In this document: piece by piece, positions 42,833 to 51,061 of the stretch
Layout of the letters: each line of letters starts with the position of its first letter
How positions within the stretch are numbered: position 1 is the first letter of the stretch
Position numbers and translations under genes: made by a program
The notes under the pieces: generated by a model
Seen by the model: the letters and a program-made list of their open reading frames with translations, nothing else
The model's database searches: none
Told to the model about the DNA's origin: nothing
Source of the DNA: Streptomyces roseifaciens
GTDB taxonomy: Bacteria; Actinomycetota; Actinomycetes; Streptomycetales; Streptomycetaceae
Direction of reading: 5' to 3'
Assembly: GCF_001445655.1 (NCBI RefSeq)
Contig: NZ_LNBE01000002.1
Coordinates: forward strand, 372,001-436,000
Length of the DNA stretch: 64,000 bases

Positions 42833-44139
42833 CGGGCGTCCTCGGCAAGGTCGGAAGGGGCGGGGAATTCGGGAAGGCCGGAGAGGTCGCAGGGGAGGAC
42901 GGCGGTCACTTCGTAGCCGCCGTCGGGGGTGGGGCCCACGACCAGGTCGCCGCCCAGCATGGCGGCCCGCTCGCGCATCCCCAGCACCCCGTGCCCGGCA
43001 CCCGGCGAGCGCGGAGCGGGCCCGTCCGGTGCGGAGTTGACGACCCGTACGGTGATCCGGCGCGCCCCGTACGCGGTCTCCACCCGCACCGACGCCCCGG
43101 GCGCGTGCCGCATCGCGTTGCTGAGGGCCTCCTGGACGATGCGGAACGCCGACAGCTCCACCCCCGGTGGCAGCGGGCGCGGCTCGCCGGTGACCGAGGA
43201 GGTGACGGCGAGGCCGGCGCTGCGGACGTTGCCGAGCAGCTCGTCCAGCCGGTCGAGGGTGGGCTGGGGAGCGTGCCGCACCCCGTCGGCCAGGGCGTCC
43301 TCCGAGCGCAGCACGCCCAGGACGCGCCGCAGTTCGGCCAGCGCCTCGACGGCGTTCTGGCGGATGCCCGCGAGGTTCTCCCTGAGCTCCTGCGGCGGGT
43401 CCGTGACCAGGTGCGGGGCGACCTGCGCCTGGATGGAGATCACCGACATGTGGTGGGCGACGACGTCGTGCAGCTCGCGGGCTATGCGGTTGCGCTCCTC
43501 CAGCAGGGTGCGCCGGGCCCGCTCCTCGGCGGTGAGCACCTCCTGCTCGGCCAGCCGGTCCTTGGCCAGCCGGCCGGAGCGCCGCGCCGCCCCGGTCACC
43601 ACCGCCGCGACGAAGACCATGGAGCCCCGGGTGACGGCCAGGTTGTGGTCCTGCGTCGCCAGGGCCGTGTCGGCCATTCCCGTCAGCACGGTGACCGCCA
43701 GTGCCACGGCCGCGCTCTGCGGGCGGATCCGCAGCGCGAGGAGGAGCAGGACGAGGGAGTGCAGGGCGATTCCGGCCACGTTCCAGGGCCACAGCCTGTT
43801 GTGGTCGAACGAGCCCTCCCCGACCAGTGCGGATGCGAAGAGCAGGCCCGTCGAGAACCACCAGGCGGGCACCGGGCGCACCATGGCGACGGCGACGGCC
43901 GCCGACTGGAGCGCGACGATCAGGAAGCCGATCTCCGAGTCCGGCCCGTACCTGCCGTGCTCGGCCTCGTTGGCGTTGAGCATGCCCAGGAGGATCACGA
44001 GCACGATCGTGTGGATGTGCGGCAGCCGGCCCAGGTGCCTCCCGCGCGGCAGCGGGTCGCGCGCCACCGTCCACAGGTCCTCGTACACGGCGCGCGGCCC
44101 TGCCGTCAGTGCCCTCGACAGCCGCTTTTCCACGCGCAT
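42829..44139 (-). CDS. Sensor histidine kinase, HisKA_3 type
   Basis: A 436-aa membrane kinase. Four to six hydrophobic segments in residues about 40-190 form the sensor region. The dimerisation/phospho-acceptor motif is ERNRIARELHDVVAHHMSVI, and the HATPase region has IVQEALSNAMRHAPGAS and GAGHGVLGMRERAAMLGG. ATG 44139 is taken because GGGGGA precedes it; an in-frame ATG at 44184 would add 15 residues. Translationally coupled to the response regulator downstream. Confidence 0.88.
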   Translation of the reverse strand: MRVEKRLSRALTAGPRAVYEDLWTVARDPLPRGRHLGRLPHIHTIVLVILLGMLNANEAEHGRYGPDSEIGFLIVALQSAAVAVAMVRPVPAWWFSTGLLFASALVGEGSFDHNRLWPWNVAGIALHSLVLLLLALRIRPQSAAVALAVTVLTGMADTALATQDHNLAVTRGSMVFVAAVVTGAARRSGRLAKDRLAEQEVLTAEERARRTLLEERNRIARELHDVVAHHMSVISIQAQVAPHLVTDPPQELRENLAGIRQNAVEALAELRRVLGVLRSEDALADGVRHAPQPTLDRLDELLGNVRSAGLAVTSSVTGEPRPLPPGVELSAFRIVQEALSNAMRHAPGASVRVETAYGARRITVRVVNSAPDGPAPRSPGAGHGVLGMRERAAMLGGDLVVGPTPDGGYEVTAVLPCDLSGLPEFPAPSDLAEDAR

Positions 44140-44206
44140 TCGGTCCCCCGTGCCCCCCGCGCCACCGGCGCTCACGTGATCCATTCTAGGGATTTCCTGC
44201 GAACGC

Positions 44207-45409
44207 CTACGGACGCCGCAGCGTCGCGGCCGGACCGGGCCGGTGCTCGCGCACGACCCGCGTGTACCCGCGGCTCCGGGGACGCCCGTGCTCGAAGCGG
44301 CGGAACAGCGCCCAGCACCCCAGCAGCGCCACCCCGAACACCGGCAGCCACGCGAGCCGGGCCAGCACCCAGCCGGGCCCGTCGGGGACGGTGTGCAGAC
44401 CGGGCAGGGGCGCGCCCACGAGCAGCCCGGCCCCGGTGACCGCCATCATCGAGGTCTGGTGCCAGAGGAAGACCGTCATCGCGAAGAGGTTGACCAGCGC
44501 CACCGCCGTCCAGGCCGCCGGGCGCTGCAGCACCCGGCGCAGCGGGCCGAGGAGCAGGAGGGCGGCGCCGCACTGGGCGAGGCCGAACGTGACGGCGGCC
44601 AGCGTCGGCGGGCTGAGGTTGGAGACCTGCGCGCCGGGCACCCCGACCATGGCCGCCGGATAGCCGGCGCACGTCACGAGCAGCGCGGTGGCGAGCACGC
44701 CCCCGGCCAGCAGCGCCAGGCCGGTCGCGCGGCTCCGGAGGCGTCCCCGGGCCCATGCGGCGCCCAGGCAGTACGGGACGAGCCAGCCCGCCGCCACGTT
44801 CACCCATCCCGGCCACGCGGGCCCGTCCAGGCCGAACCGGATCACGTCGGTGCACAGGACGACGGCGAACGGCCACCACGGGGACACCTTCGCGACCAGC
44901 GGAGTCGCCGCCGTCAGCGCCGCGAGGACCAGCAGGAACCACAGCGGCGACCACACCAGCTTGAGGAGGGTCAGCACGGTCCCGGTTCCGGTGCCCGACG
45001 CCAGCAGCACGCCCGTCACGACGGCCCACACCGCCAGGACGGCGACGACCGGACGGAACAGGCGGACGAGCCGGCCGCGCAGCCACTGCCCGTACGTCAT
45101 GCCCCGCGCGCGGGCCGACGCGTGACTCATGACGCCCACCTGCCCGCTCACCAGGAAGAACACGGCCAGGGTCTGGAACAGCCAGGAGGCGGGGGCGAGT
45201 CCGGGCAGATGGGTGAGCGGGCTCGCGCCGTGCACAGACCCTCCGTCGGCGACCAGGGCCGTCACCAGCCAGTGACCGCCCACGACACCGAGGACGGCGA
45301 AGGCCCGCAGGCCGTCGACGGCCCGGTCGCGCGCGTGCGGCGGCGCGCCGCGCAGGGCGGACCACGGGGGACTGCCGCAGTGCCGGGGAGCTTGCGTGGG
45401 GGACGCCAT
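44207..45409 (-). CDS. Acyltransferase-3 family membrane protein
   Basis: A 400-aa multi-pass protein, ATG 45409. The family signature is near the N-terminus: RAVDGLRAFAVLGVVGGHWL, whose His is in the predicted catalytic position. LFQTLAVFFLVSGQVGVMSH follows, and about ten hydrophobic segments. Such enzymes O-acylate cell-surface glycans or antibiotics. Its ribosome site (GGAAGGA) is embedded in two possible mutually exclusive hairpins. It precedes the two-component genes on the same strand by only 22 bp, if the upstream kinase ATG at 44184 is used. Confidence 0.82.
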   Translation of the reverse strand: MASPTQAPRHCGSPPWSALRGAPPHARDRAVDGLRAFAVLGVVGGHWLVTALVADGGSVHGASPLTHLPGLAPASWLFQTLAVFFLVSGQVGVMSHASARARGMTYGQWLRGRLVRLFRPVVAVLAVWAVVTGVLLASGTGTGTVLTLLKLVWSPLWFLLVLAALTAATPLVAKVSPWWPFAVVLCTDVIRFGLDGPAWPGWVNVAAGWLVPYCLGAAWARGRLRSRATGLALLAGGVLATALLVTCAGYPAAMVGVPGAQVSNLSPPTLAAVTFGLAQCGAALLLLGPLRRVLQRPAAWTAVALVNLFAMTVFLWHQTSMMAVTGAGLLVGAPLPGLHTVPDGPGWVLARLAWLPVFGVALLGCWALFRRFEHGRPRSRGYTRVVREHRPGPAATLRRP

Positions 45410-45421
45410 GAAGGACGGTTC

Positions 45422-45460
45422 CTTCCGTGCCGGATCTGGGTGGTGCTTCCGGCACGGAAG
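45422..45460 (-). promoter_or_regulatory. 13-bp inverted repeat in the acyltransferase leader
   Basis: CTTCCGTGCCGGA (45422-45434) and TCCGGCACGGAAG (45448-45460) are exact reverse complements. The 3' arm in the minus-strand transcript overlaps the ribosome site, which can alternatively pair with CCTTC just before the ATG. Confidence 0.5.
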
Positions 45461-45465
45461 CTATG

Positions 45466-45512
45466 GGCCACGGCCCGTGGCCGGCGTCCCCCGCGGGAGT
45501 ACACCCGCGGGG
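45466..45512. terminator. Two further inverted repeats after the DUF1275 gene
   Basis: GGCCACGG-C-CCGTGGCC lies at 45466-45482 and CCCCGCGGG-AGTACA-CCCGCGGGG at 45489-45512. The second lies 14 bp past the DUF1275 stop and is the likely transcript end, without a T run. Confidence 0.5.
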
Positions 45513-45525
45513 TAGCTCTGCAGTA

Positions 45526-46233
45526 CTACGGGTCCGGGATGCGGTGGCGCGGGGTGCAGGTGAGGGCGAGGGCGACGGTCAGGACGCAGGCGGACGTCAC
45601 CAGGAGGACGGCGGGCGGGCGTACGGACTCGTGGAGCATCCACGCGCCCAGCAGGCCGCCGGCGAACATCGCGGCGACCGACGCCGTGCGGCGGAGCTCG
45701 TAGCCGGTGCCGGAGGGGATCCTGGAGTCGAGGCCGAAGGGGGAGGTGCCGATGAGGGCGGTCATGGTGCGGGTGATGACGGTGGTCGGCATGTCCGGCA
45801 CGCTCGCCCGCAGGGTCGTGACGTTGCGCATCCCCATCGCCAGGGCGACCAGGGCCGTCACCAGGTACTGACGGAACGTCAGGGGATGGCCGAACCGTTC
45901 GATGCTCCAGCCCGTCAGTCCCGCGACGGCCAGCAGTACGGACTCCGCGACCAGGGCCGGCGCGAACCACCGGCGCCCGCGGGCGTCCGCGTGGGAGCTC
46001 AGCCGCGCCCCCAGGGCGGCGCCGACGGCGAACCCGAGGAGCGACGCCCCCGACGCGGCGGCGGAGAACTCGCCGGATCCGACGACCGCGAAGCCGAGGA
46101 AGAGCGTGTTGCCCGTCTGGACGGCCGTGAAGACGGGGCCGAGCGCGAGGAAGCTGACCGCCTCGACCATCCCCGTCGTCACGGTCAGCGCCACCATGGC
46201 CGTCGGGAGGGCGGCACCGGGCTGCAGCTTCAC
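45526..46233 (-). CDS. DUF1275 (YoaK-like) membrane protein
   Basis: A 235-aa protein with about six hydrophobic segments. Typical DUF1275 motifs are VTTGMVEAVSFLALGPVFTA, QTGNTLFLGFAVVG and the central ALAMGMRNVTTLRASVPDMP with TTVITRTMTALI. The start is GTG 46233 because the domain begins directly after it; there is no Shine-Dalgarno site. Function of the family is unresolved; a transport role is often proposed. Confidence 0.82.
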   Translation of the reverse strand: MKLQPGAALPTAMVALTVTTGMVEAVSFLALGPVFTAVQTGNTLFLGFAVVGSGEFSAAASGASLLGFAVGAALGARLSSHADARGRRWFAPALVAESVLLAVAGLTGWSIERFGHPLTFRQYLVTALVALAMGMRNVTTLRASVPDMPTTVITRTMTALIGTSPFGLDSRIPSGTGYELRRTASVAAMFAGGLLGAWMLHESVRPPAVLLVTSACVLTVALALTCTPRHRIPDP

Positions 46234-46292
46234 GCGTACAACTGTCGGCGGGGCCGCCGGTCCGGGTGCCGATTGCGCTGTCCGTGGGCCGT

Positions 46293-47336
46293 TCAGGCCT
46301 CCCGCCCCGGCCTCGCCCCCGGGCCCTCGACCAGCGTGGTCAGGCCGTCCAGCATCGAGGTGAGGCCGAGCTCGAAGACCTCGTCGAGGCGCAGGTCGTA
46401 GCCGTCGCCCTCGGCGAACGCCCCGATCACCTTGGCGAAGACGGGATACCGGCCGGAGGAGGTCAGGGCGTCGTAGGCCGCGGCCTGGGAGTCCATCCAC
46501 TCCTCCCCGGACAGCCCGGACTCGCTTGCGGCCTGGGCCTCCCGCTCCAGGTGGACGGCGGTGCCCTGGACGTAGCTGTAGAGCAGGACGTTCAGGTCGA
46601 GCATCGTCGCCGGATCCAGGCCGTGGCCGTCGAGCGCGCCGAGCATCCACTCGGAGTAGCCGATGAGCCTGGGCACGGCGAGGGGGCGGGTGAGGGGCCC
46701 GATGTGTGCGAGCCAGGGGTGTCTGCGGTGCACCGCCCACAGTGCGCGGGCCCCCAGCTCCAGGCGCTGCCGCCAGCCGGCGGGTGCGTCGTCGGGGTAG
46801 GAGAGCTCCGCGAGCACCGCGTCGGCCATGAGGAGCACCAGGTCGTCCTTGCTGGTGATGTAGCGGTAGGGCGACATGGCGGCGACCCCCAGGCGGCCGG
46901 CGACGCCGCGCATGGAGAGCGAGGCCAGCCCTTCGGCGTCGGCGATGGCGACGGCCGCCCGCACGATGCGGGCCCGGGTCAGCTCGTGTTCGGTGCCGGC
47001 CGGTGCCGGTGCCGGTGCCGGTGCGGGGGCGCCCTGCGCGGCGGGTGCGGCGGCTGCCGCCCGCGGGGTCCGCCCGGGCCGCTCGGTACGGGGCCGCTCG
47101 GTACGGGGCCGATCCGGGCCCGCGACCACGGTGCCCACGCGGGGCAAGGCCCGTACGAGCCCCTCCTGGCGCAGGGTGGTCAGCACCTTCGTGGCCGTGG
47201 CGAGGGCGACGCCGAAGTCCTCGGCGATCTGCCGCGTGGACGGGACGCGGTCGCCGGGGGCGAGCTCGCCGTCCGCGATGCGCCGCCGCAGTTCGGCGGC
47301 GATGCGGAGGTAGGGGGGAACCGATGTGCCGGCCAA
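46293..47336 (-). CDS. GntR-TetR fusion regulator
   Basis: A 347-aa protein starting at TTG 47336 behind GGAGG. Residues about 5-70 form a GntR winged helix (YLRIAAELRRRIADGELAPG, then PSTRQIAEDFGVALATATKV). A linker of Arg/Thr/Pro repeats and an Ala-Pro tract (about 72-115) leads to a TetR-type domain: helix-turn-helix SLSMRGVAGRLGVAAMSPYR and a C-terminal TetR_C region (LEREAQAASESGLSGEEWMD). Two DNA-binding domains in one chain are unusual outside actinobacteria. It is divergent from an FAD monooxygenase whose promoter carries operator-like palindromes; repression relieved by the enzyme's substrate is the natural hypothesis. Confidence 0.88.
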   Translation of the reverse strand: MAGTSVPPYLRIAAELRRRIADGELAPGDRVPSTRQIAEDFGVALATATKVLTTLRQEGLVRALPRVGTVVAGPDRPRTERPRTERPGRTPRAAAAAPAAQGAPAPAPAPAPAGTEHELTRARIVRAAVAIADAEGLASLSMRGVAGRLGVAAMSPYRYITSKDDLVLLMADAVLAELSYPDDAPAGWRQRLELGARALWAVHRRHPWLAHIGPLTRPLAVPRLIGYSEWMLGALDGHGLDPATMLDLNVLLYSYVQGTAVHLEREAQAASESGLSGEEWMDSQAAAYDALTSSGRYPVFAKVIGAFAEGDGYDLRLDEVFELGLTSMLDGLTTLVEGPGARPGREA

Positions 47337-47358
47337 GACGGCCTCCTTCTCCTTCTTG

Positions 47359-47372
47359 CTGTACTAGTACAG
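47359..47372. promoter_or_regulatory. Operator-like palindrome 1 (perfect)
   Basis: CTGTACTAGTACAG is a perfect 14-bp palindrome 23 bp upstream of the fusion regulator start codon. Confidence 0.65.
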
Positions 47373-47406
47373 AGCCTAGCAGGGAGCGTGGTCGCGAAAG
47401 GGTCTC

Positions 47407-47420
47407 TGTACTAGTGCAGG
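47407..47420. promoter_or_regulatory. Operator-like palindrome 2 (one mismatch)
   Basis: CTGTACTAGTGCAG repeats palindrome 1 with one base changed, 48 bp away, in the same divergent gap. Confidence 0.65.
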
Positions 47421-47434
47421 GGCCCGGAAGGTGC

Positions 47435-47483
47435 TTGTCAGTGCTGCGCTTACGGCGTACATTCAGTCGCGTACAGCGTAAGC
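47435..47483 (+). promoter_or_regulatory. Monooxygenase promoter overlapped by an inverted repeat
   Basis: TTGTCA (47435-47440) and TACATT (47458-47463) are 17 bp apart. GCTTACGGCGTAC (47448-47460) and GTACAGCGTAAGC (47471-47483) form an inverted repeat matching at 11 of 13 positions that covers the -10 box and start point, typical for a TetR-type operator. Confidence 0.65.
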
Positions 47484-47508
47484 AGCGCATTCGAGAAGGT
47501 GCCCAGCC

Positions 47509-48636
47509 ATGAAGACCGTCCTCATCTCCGGTGCCAGTGTCGCCGGGCTCACCCTCGCCTACTGGCTCCGCCGCAACGGCCTCGCCGCGACCGTCGTCGA
47601 GCGGGCCCCCGCCGTCCGCCCGGGCGGTCAGGCCATCGACGTCCGCGGCGTCGCCCTCGACGTCCTCGACCGGACCGGGATCCTGGAGGAGGCGCGCGGC
47701 GTCCGCACCCGGCTGCGCGGCATGGCGATGCTCGACGGCGGGGGCGAGGAGGTGTGGCGCTCCGAGGAGATGACCCTGAGCGGCGGCCGCCTCGACAGCG
47801 CGGACATCGAGCTGCTGCGCGAGGATCTCACCGGGCTGCTGCACCGGCAGGCGCTCGGCGAGGGCGTGGAGTTCCTCCACGGGGACTCCGTGGCCGCTCT
47901 CGACGAGGGGCCGGACGGTGTGCGGGTCGCCTTCGAGCAGGGGCCGGAGAGGACCTTCGACCTCGTCGTGGGCGCGGACGGCCTGCACTCGCGCGTGCGG
48001 CAGCTGGCCTTCGGCCCGGAGGAGCGGTTCATCCAGCGCCTGGGCGCCTACATCACGGTCTTCAGCGCCCCCAACTTCCTCGGCCTCGACAACTGGGAGA
48101 TATGGCTCAACGAGGAGTCCGCGGCGGGCGGCGCGACCTACTGCGTCTACCCGGTGCGGGACAACAGCGAGATCAGGGCCACGCTCGGCTTCAAGTCGGA
48201 CCCCGTCGCGTACGACTACCGCGACACCGGGCAGCAGAAGGAGCTCATGGCCGAGCGGCTGGCGCACGTGGGCTGGGAGACGCCGCGGCTCCTGCAGGCC
48301 ATGCGCGAGGCCCCGGACTTCTACTTCGACGAGATGGCCCAGATCCACATGGACCGCTGGACCACCGGCCGCGTGGCCCTGGCGGGCGACGCCGGTTACT
48401 GCGCATCGCCCCTCTCCGGCCAGGGCACGAGCCTGGCGCTCGTGGGCGCCTACGTCCTGGCCTCCGAACTCGGCCGGCAGGGGGACGGCGGTCACGACGC
48501 CGCCTTCGCCCGCTACGAGTCGCGCATGCGGCCGTTCGTCGCCCTCAACCAGGCGCTCGCGCAGGAGAACGCGAGCGGGAACGCGTCGGAGGAGTCGATG
48601 GAGAAGGCGAAGCACGGCATCGCGCTCGACGGCTGA
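47509..48636 (+). CDS. FAD-dependent monooxygenase (PHBH/TetX-like)
   Basis: A 375-aa class A flavoprotein, ATG 47509 with GAAGG upstream. The dinucleotide fold is VLISGASVAGLTLAYWLRRN (GxSxxG variant) followed by VVERAP. The NAD(P)H/FAD DG motif is VGADGLHSRVRQLAF (about 155). The GD motif is RVALAGDAGYCASPLSGQGT (about 290). It hydroxylates an aromatic or polyketide-like compound, and members such as TetX inactivate antibiotics. Divergence from a two-headed repressor suggests substrate-inducible detoxification. Confidence 0.9.
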   Translation: MKTVLISGASVAGLTLAYWLRRNGLAATVVERAPAVRPGGQAIDVRGVALDVLDRTGILEEARGVRTRLRGMAMLDGGGEEVWRSEEMTLSGGRLDSADIELLREDLTGLLHRQALGEGVEFLHGDSVAALDEGPDGVRVAFEQGPERTFDLVVGADGLHSRVRQLAFGPEERFIQRLGAYITVFSAPNFLGLDNWEIWLNEESAAGGATYCVYPVRDNSEIRATLGFKSDPVAYDYRDTGQQKELMAERLAHVGWETPRLLQAMREAPDFYFDEMAQIHMDRWTTGRVALAGDAGYCASPLSGQGTSLALVGAYVLASELGRQGDGGHDAAFARYESRMRPFVALNQALAQENASGNASEESMEKAKHGIALDG

Positions 48637-48704
48637 ACCGCCGGGCAGGAGCCCTCGCCGGACCCCGCCACGGGGCCCGGCGCCCGGCGCGGCATGATGG
48701 CCCC

Positions 48705-49133
48705 ATGGGAACCCGACCTGTGCTCGTCTACGACGGCGACTGCGGCTTCTGCACGACCTCGGTGCGATGGGCCGAGAAGTACGTACGGCCGCGCTGCGAC
48801 GTCGTCGCATGGCAGTTCGCGGACCTGGGCGCGCTGGGTGTCACGCAGGAGCGGGCCGAGCACGAGCTGCTGTGGATCGCTCCCGGCGGCACGGTCCACG
48901 GCGGCGCCCAGGCCGTCGCCAAGCTCCTGCTCAGTGCGCGCGGCGGATGGGCCGTCCCCGGGGCGGTGCTCACCCTGCCGCCCGTGCGCTGGGCCGCGCA
49001 CGGCCTGTACCGGACGGTCGCGAACAACCGGCACCGCATGCCCGGCGGCACGGCGGCCTGCGCCCTGCCCGCCGGACGCCGCCCCGGCGCGGGAGCGGGG
49101 GCGGAGGCAGGGCCTCCGAACGCGGGCCGCTGA
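48705..49133 (+). CDS. DUF393 / DCC thiol-disulfide oxidoreductase family protein
   Basis: A 142-aa protein, ATG 48705. The family name motif is present: VLVYDGDCGFCTTSVRW (D-x-D-C-x-x-C), followed by the core EKYVRPRCDVVAWQFADLG. The C-terminal LPPVRWAAHGLYRTVANNRH segment is also typical. The Gly/Ala-rich tail (about 120-142) is an extension. Redox or membrane-associated role; no partner is evident in the neighbourhood. Confidence 0.85.
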   Translation: MGTRPVLVYDGDCGFCTTSVRWAEKYVRPRCDVVAWQFADLGALGVTQERAEHELLWIAPGGTVHGGAQAVAKLLLSARGGWAVPGAVLTLPPVRWAAHGLYRTVANNRHRMPGGTAACALPAGRRPGAGAGAEAGPPNAGR

Positions 49134-49194
49134 TCTGCGGGTTCACGCCCGCCTTGTCTCTTGCGGCGCCGGATCCCTCGGGTAGCGTGGGGCG

Positions 49195-50004
49195 ATGACG
49201 CGCCCTCGCATGATCGCCACGGACCTCGACGGCACCCTCCTGCGCAACGACAAGACCCTCTCCCCGCGCACCCTCCGCGCCCTGCGCACGGCGACCGGGT
49301 CAGGCGCCGAAGTCGTCTTCGTCACCGCCCGCCCGCCCCGCTTCGTCGACCGGCTCTCCGCCGTGACGGGCCTCGCCGGCACGGCCGTGTGCAGCAACGG
49401 CGCGCTCGTGTACGACCTCGCGGCACGTACCGTCACCGCCTCCCGCGCCCTGCCCGTCGACGTCGCCCGCAAGGTCGTCGCCGCGCTGTCGGCCGTCGTG
49501 CCGGACGTGGGGTTCGCCGTCGAGACCGGCCGGAACGTGCTGTACGAGCCGGCGTACGGGCTGCGCCTGCCCGAGGACGCCGGGGCGGAGTCGCCCGTGG
49601 CGTCCCTCGCGGACCTGTGGACGGCGGACGTCCCCATCGCCAAGCTGCTGGCCTGGTCGGCGCGGCTCGACGCGGACCTGCTGCTCGCCGCCGCGGAGCA
49701 AGCGGCGGGCACCGAGGCGCAGTTCACGCACTCGGGCGGCCGCGGGCTGCTGGAGATCAGCGCGCCGGGCGTCACCAAGGCCGGCACGCTGGCGGAGCTG
49801 TGTGCCGGGCGGGGCATCCCCGCCGCGGAGGTCGTCGCCTTCGGGGACATGCCCAACGACCTCACCATCCTGACCTGGGCGGGCACCGGCTACGCCATGG
49901 GCAACGCCCACCCGGCGGTGCTCGCCTCGGTGCGGCGGCACACGGGGACCAACGAGGAGGACGGGGTCGCCGCCGTCCTGGAGCGGCTCTTCGGGGCGGC
50001 CTAG
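49195..50004 (+). CDS. HAD-superfamily phosphatase, Cof type
   Basis: A 269-aa protein, ATG 49195. HAD motif I is MIATDLDGTLL (nucleophile Asp), motif II VFVTARPP, motif III Lys in GVTKAGTLAELC and motif IV VVAFGDMPNDLTIL. A C2-type cap occupies about residues 85-190. Such enzymes dephosphorylate sugar phosphates or flavin/vitamin intermediates. Its TAG stop shares the palindromic CTAG tetranucleotide with the stop of the convergent aminopeptidase. Confidence 0.9.
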   Translation: MTRPRMIATDLDGTLLRNDKTLSPRTLRALRTATGSGAEVVFVTARPPRFVDRLSAVTGLAGTAVCSNGALVYDLAARTVTASRALPVDVARKVVAALSAVVPDVGFAVETGRNVLYEPAYGLRLPEDAGAESPVASLADLWTADVPIAKLLAWSARLDADLLLAAAEQAAGTEAQFTHSGGRGLLEISAPGVTKAGTLAELCAGRGIPAAEVVAFGDMPNDLTILTWAGTGYAMGNAHPAVLASVRRHTGTNEEDGVAAVLERLFGAA

Positions 50005-51005
50005 CGCGCCCGGCCCCGTGCGGGCGCGGGCCCGCCGCGCCGGGCGAACGCGTCCAGGGCGCCGAGCACGTGACGGCGCGTCGCGGCGGTCCCCAGGTGC
50101 CCCGCCCCGTCGACGGCGACCAGCCGTGATCCGGGCCAGGCGCGGGCGAGTTCCCACGCGGTGCCGAGCGGGCCGGCCAGGTCCAGGCGGCCGTGGACGA
50201 GAACGCCCGGGATCCCGGCCAGGCGGCCCGCGTCGCGCAGCAGCGCACCCTCCTCCAGCCAGGCGCCGTGGGAGAAGTAGTGCGCGCAGATGCGCACCAG
50301 GGCCAGCCGGTCGGCGGCCGCCCGGCCGGTGTAGGGCGCCGTGGCCCCGTCCGTCTCGCCGGAGAGGACCGCGTCCTCCCAGGCGCACCAGTCGGCCGTG
50401 GCCTTCTCCCGCACGGCGGCCTCGGGATGCTCCGTCAGACGTGCGTAGGCGGCCACGACGTCGCCGTCGCGCGGTGTGCCGGCGGCCCCGGCCAGGAAGC
50501 GTTCCCACTGCTCGGGGAAGAACCGGCCCGCGCCGCGGTAGAGCCAGTCGATCTCCGAGCGGCGGGTCGTCGTGACGCCGGAGACGACGACCTCCGAGAC
50601 CCGCTCCGGGTACGTCTCCGCGTAGGCCAGGAGCAGCGTCGACCCCCACGAGCCGCCGTACAGCAGCCAGCGGTCGATGCCGAGGCGCGTGCGCAGCAGC
50701 TCCATGTCGGCGATCAGGTGCGCGGTGGTGTTGTGCCGCATGTCCGTCGCGGGGTCGCTCGCGTGCGGGGTGCTGCGGCCGCAGCCGCGCTGGTCGAACA
50801 GGACGACCCGGTAGCGGTCCGGGTCGAAGTACCGGCGCACACCGGTGCCGCAGCCCGACCCGGGGCCGCCGTGGACCACGAGTGCGGGCTTGCCCTCCGG
50901 GTTGCCGCAGGCCTCCCAGTACACGAGGTTGCCGTCGCCGACGTCGAGCAGGCCGCTCTCGTACGGCTCGACCGGCGGGTACAGCCCGTCCGCGTCCGCG
51001 CCCAT
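50001..51005 (-). CDS. pip: Prolyl aminopeptidase (S33 family)
   Basis: A 334-aa alpha/beta hydrolase that removes N-terminal proline from peptides. ATG 51005 follows GGGAGG. The oxyanion motif is LVVHGGPGSGCG (about 43-53), then LFDQRGCGRSTPH. The nucleophile is YGGSWGSTLLL (Ser119), and the late DGAGHLG holds the catalytic His. Residue and motif order match bacterial proline iminopeptidases of the monomeric type. Cytoplasmic: no signal peptide. Divergent from a MarR regulator with a palindromic operator between them. Confidence 0.92.
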   Translation of the reverse strand: MGADADGLYPPVEPYESGLLDVGDGNLVYWEACGNPEGKPALVVHGGPGSGCGTGVRRYFDPDRYRVVLFDQRGCGRSTPHASDPATDMRHNTTAHLIADMELLRTRLGIDRWLLYGGSWGSTLLLAYAETYPERVSEVVVSGVTTTRRSEIDWLYRGAGRFFPEQWERFLAGAAGTPRDGDVVAAYARLTEHPEAAVREKATADWCAWEDAVLSGETDGATAPYTGRAAADRLALVRICAHYFSHGAWLEEGALLRDAGRLAGIPGVLVHGRLDLAGPLGTAWELARAWPGSRLVAVDGAGHLGTAATRRHVLGALDAFARRGGPAPARGRAR

Positions 51006-51037
51006 GTGCGTCGCCCTCCCGCCCTCTCGGTAAATAC

Positions 51038-51054
51038 AACAGCGCTGTTACATT
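51038..51054. promoter_or_regulatory. MarR operator and leaderless promoter
   Basis: AACAGCGCTGTT (51038-51049) is a perfect 12-bp palindrome. TACATT at 51049-51054 fits a -10 box, placing the transcript start at the GTG of the MarR gene. Binding there would affect both divergent genes. Confidence 0.5.
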
Positions 51055-51061
51055 ACGCCAT

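Noticed and set aside
45526..48810. 1,094-codon minus-strand frame
   Set aside because: Only the last 236 codons (DUF1275 gene) show real protein features; the rest is antisense to or out of frame with the monooxygenase and fusion-regulator genes.
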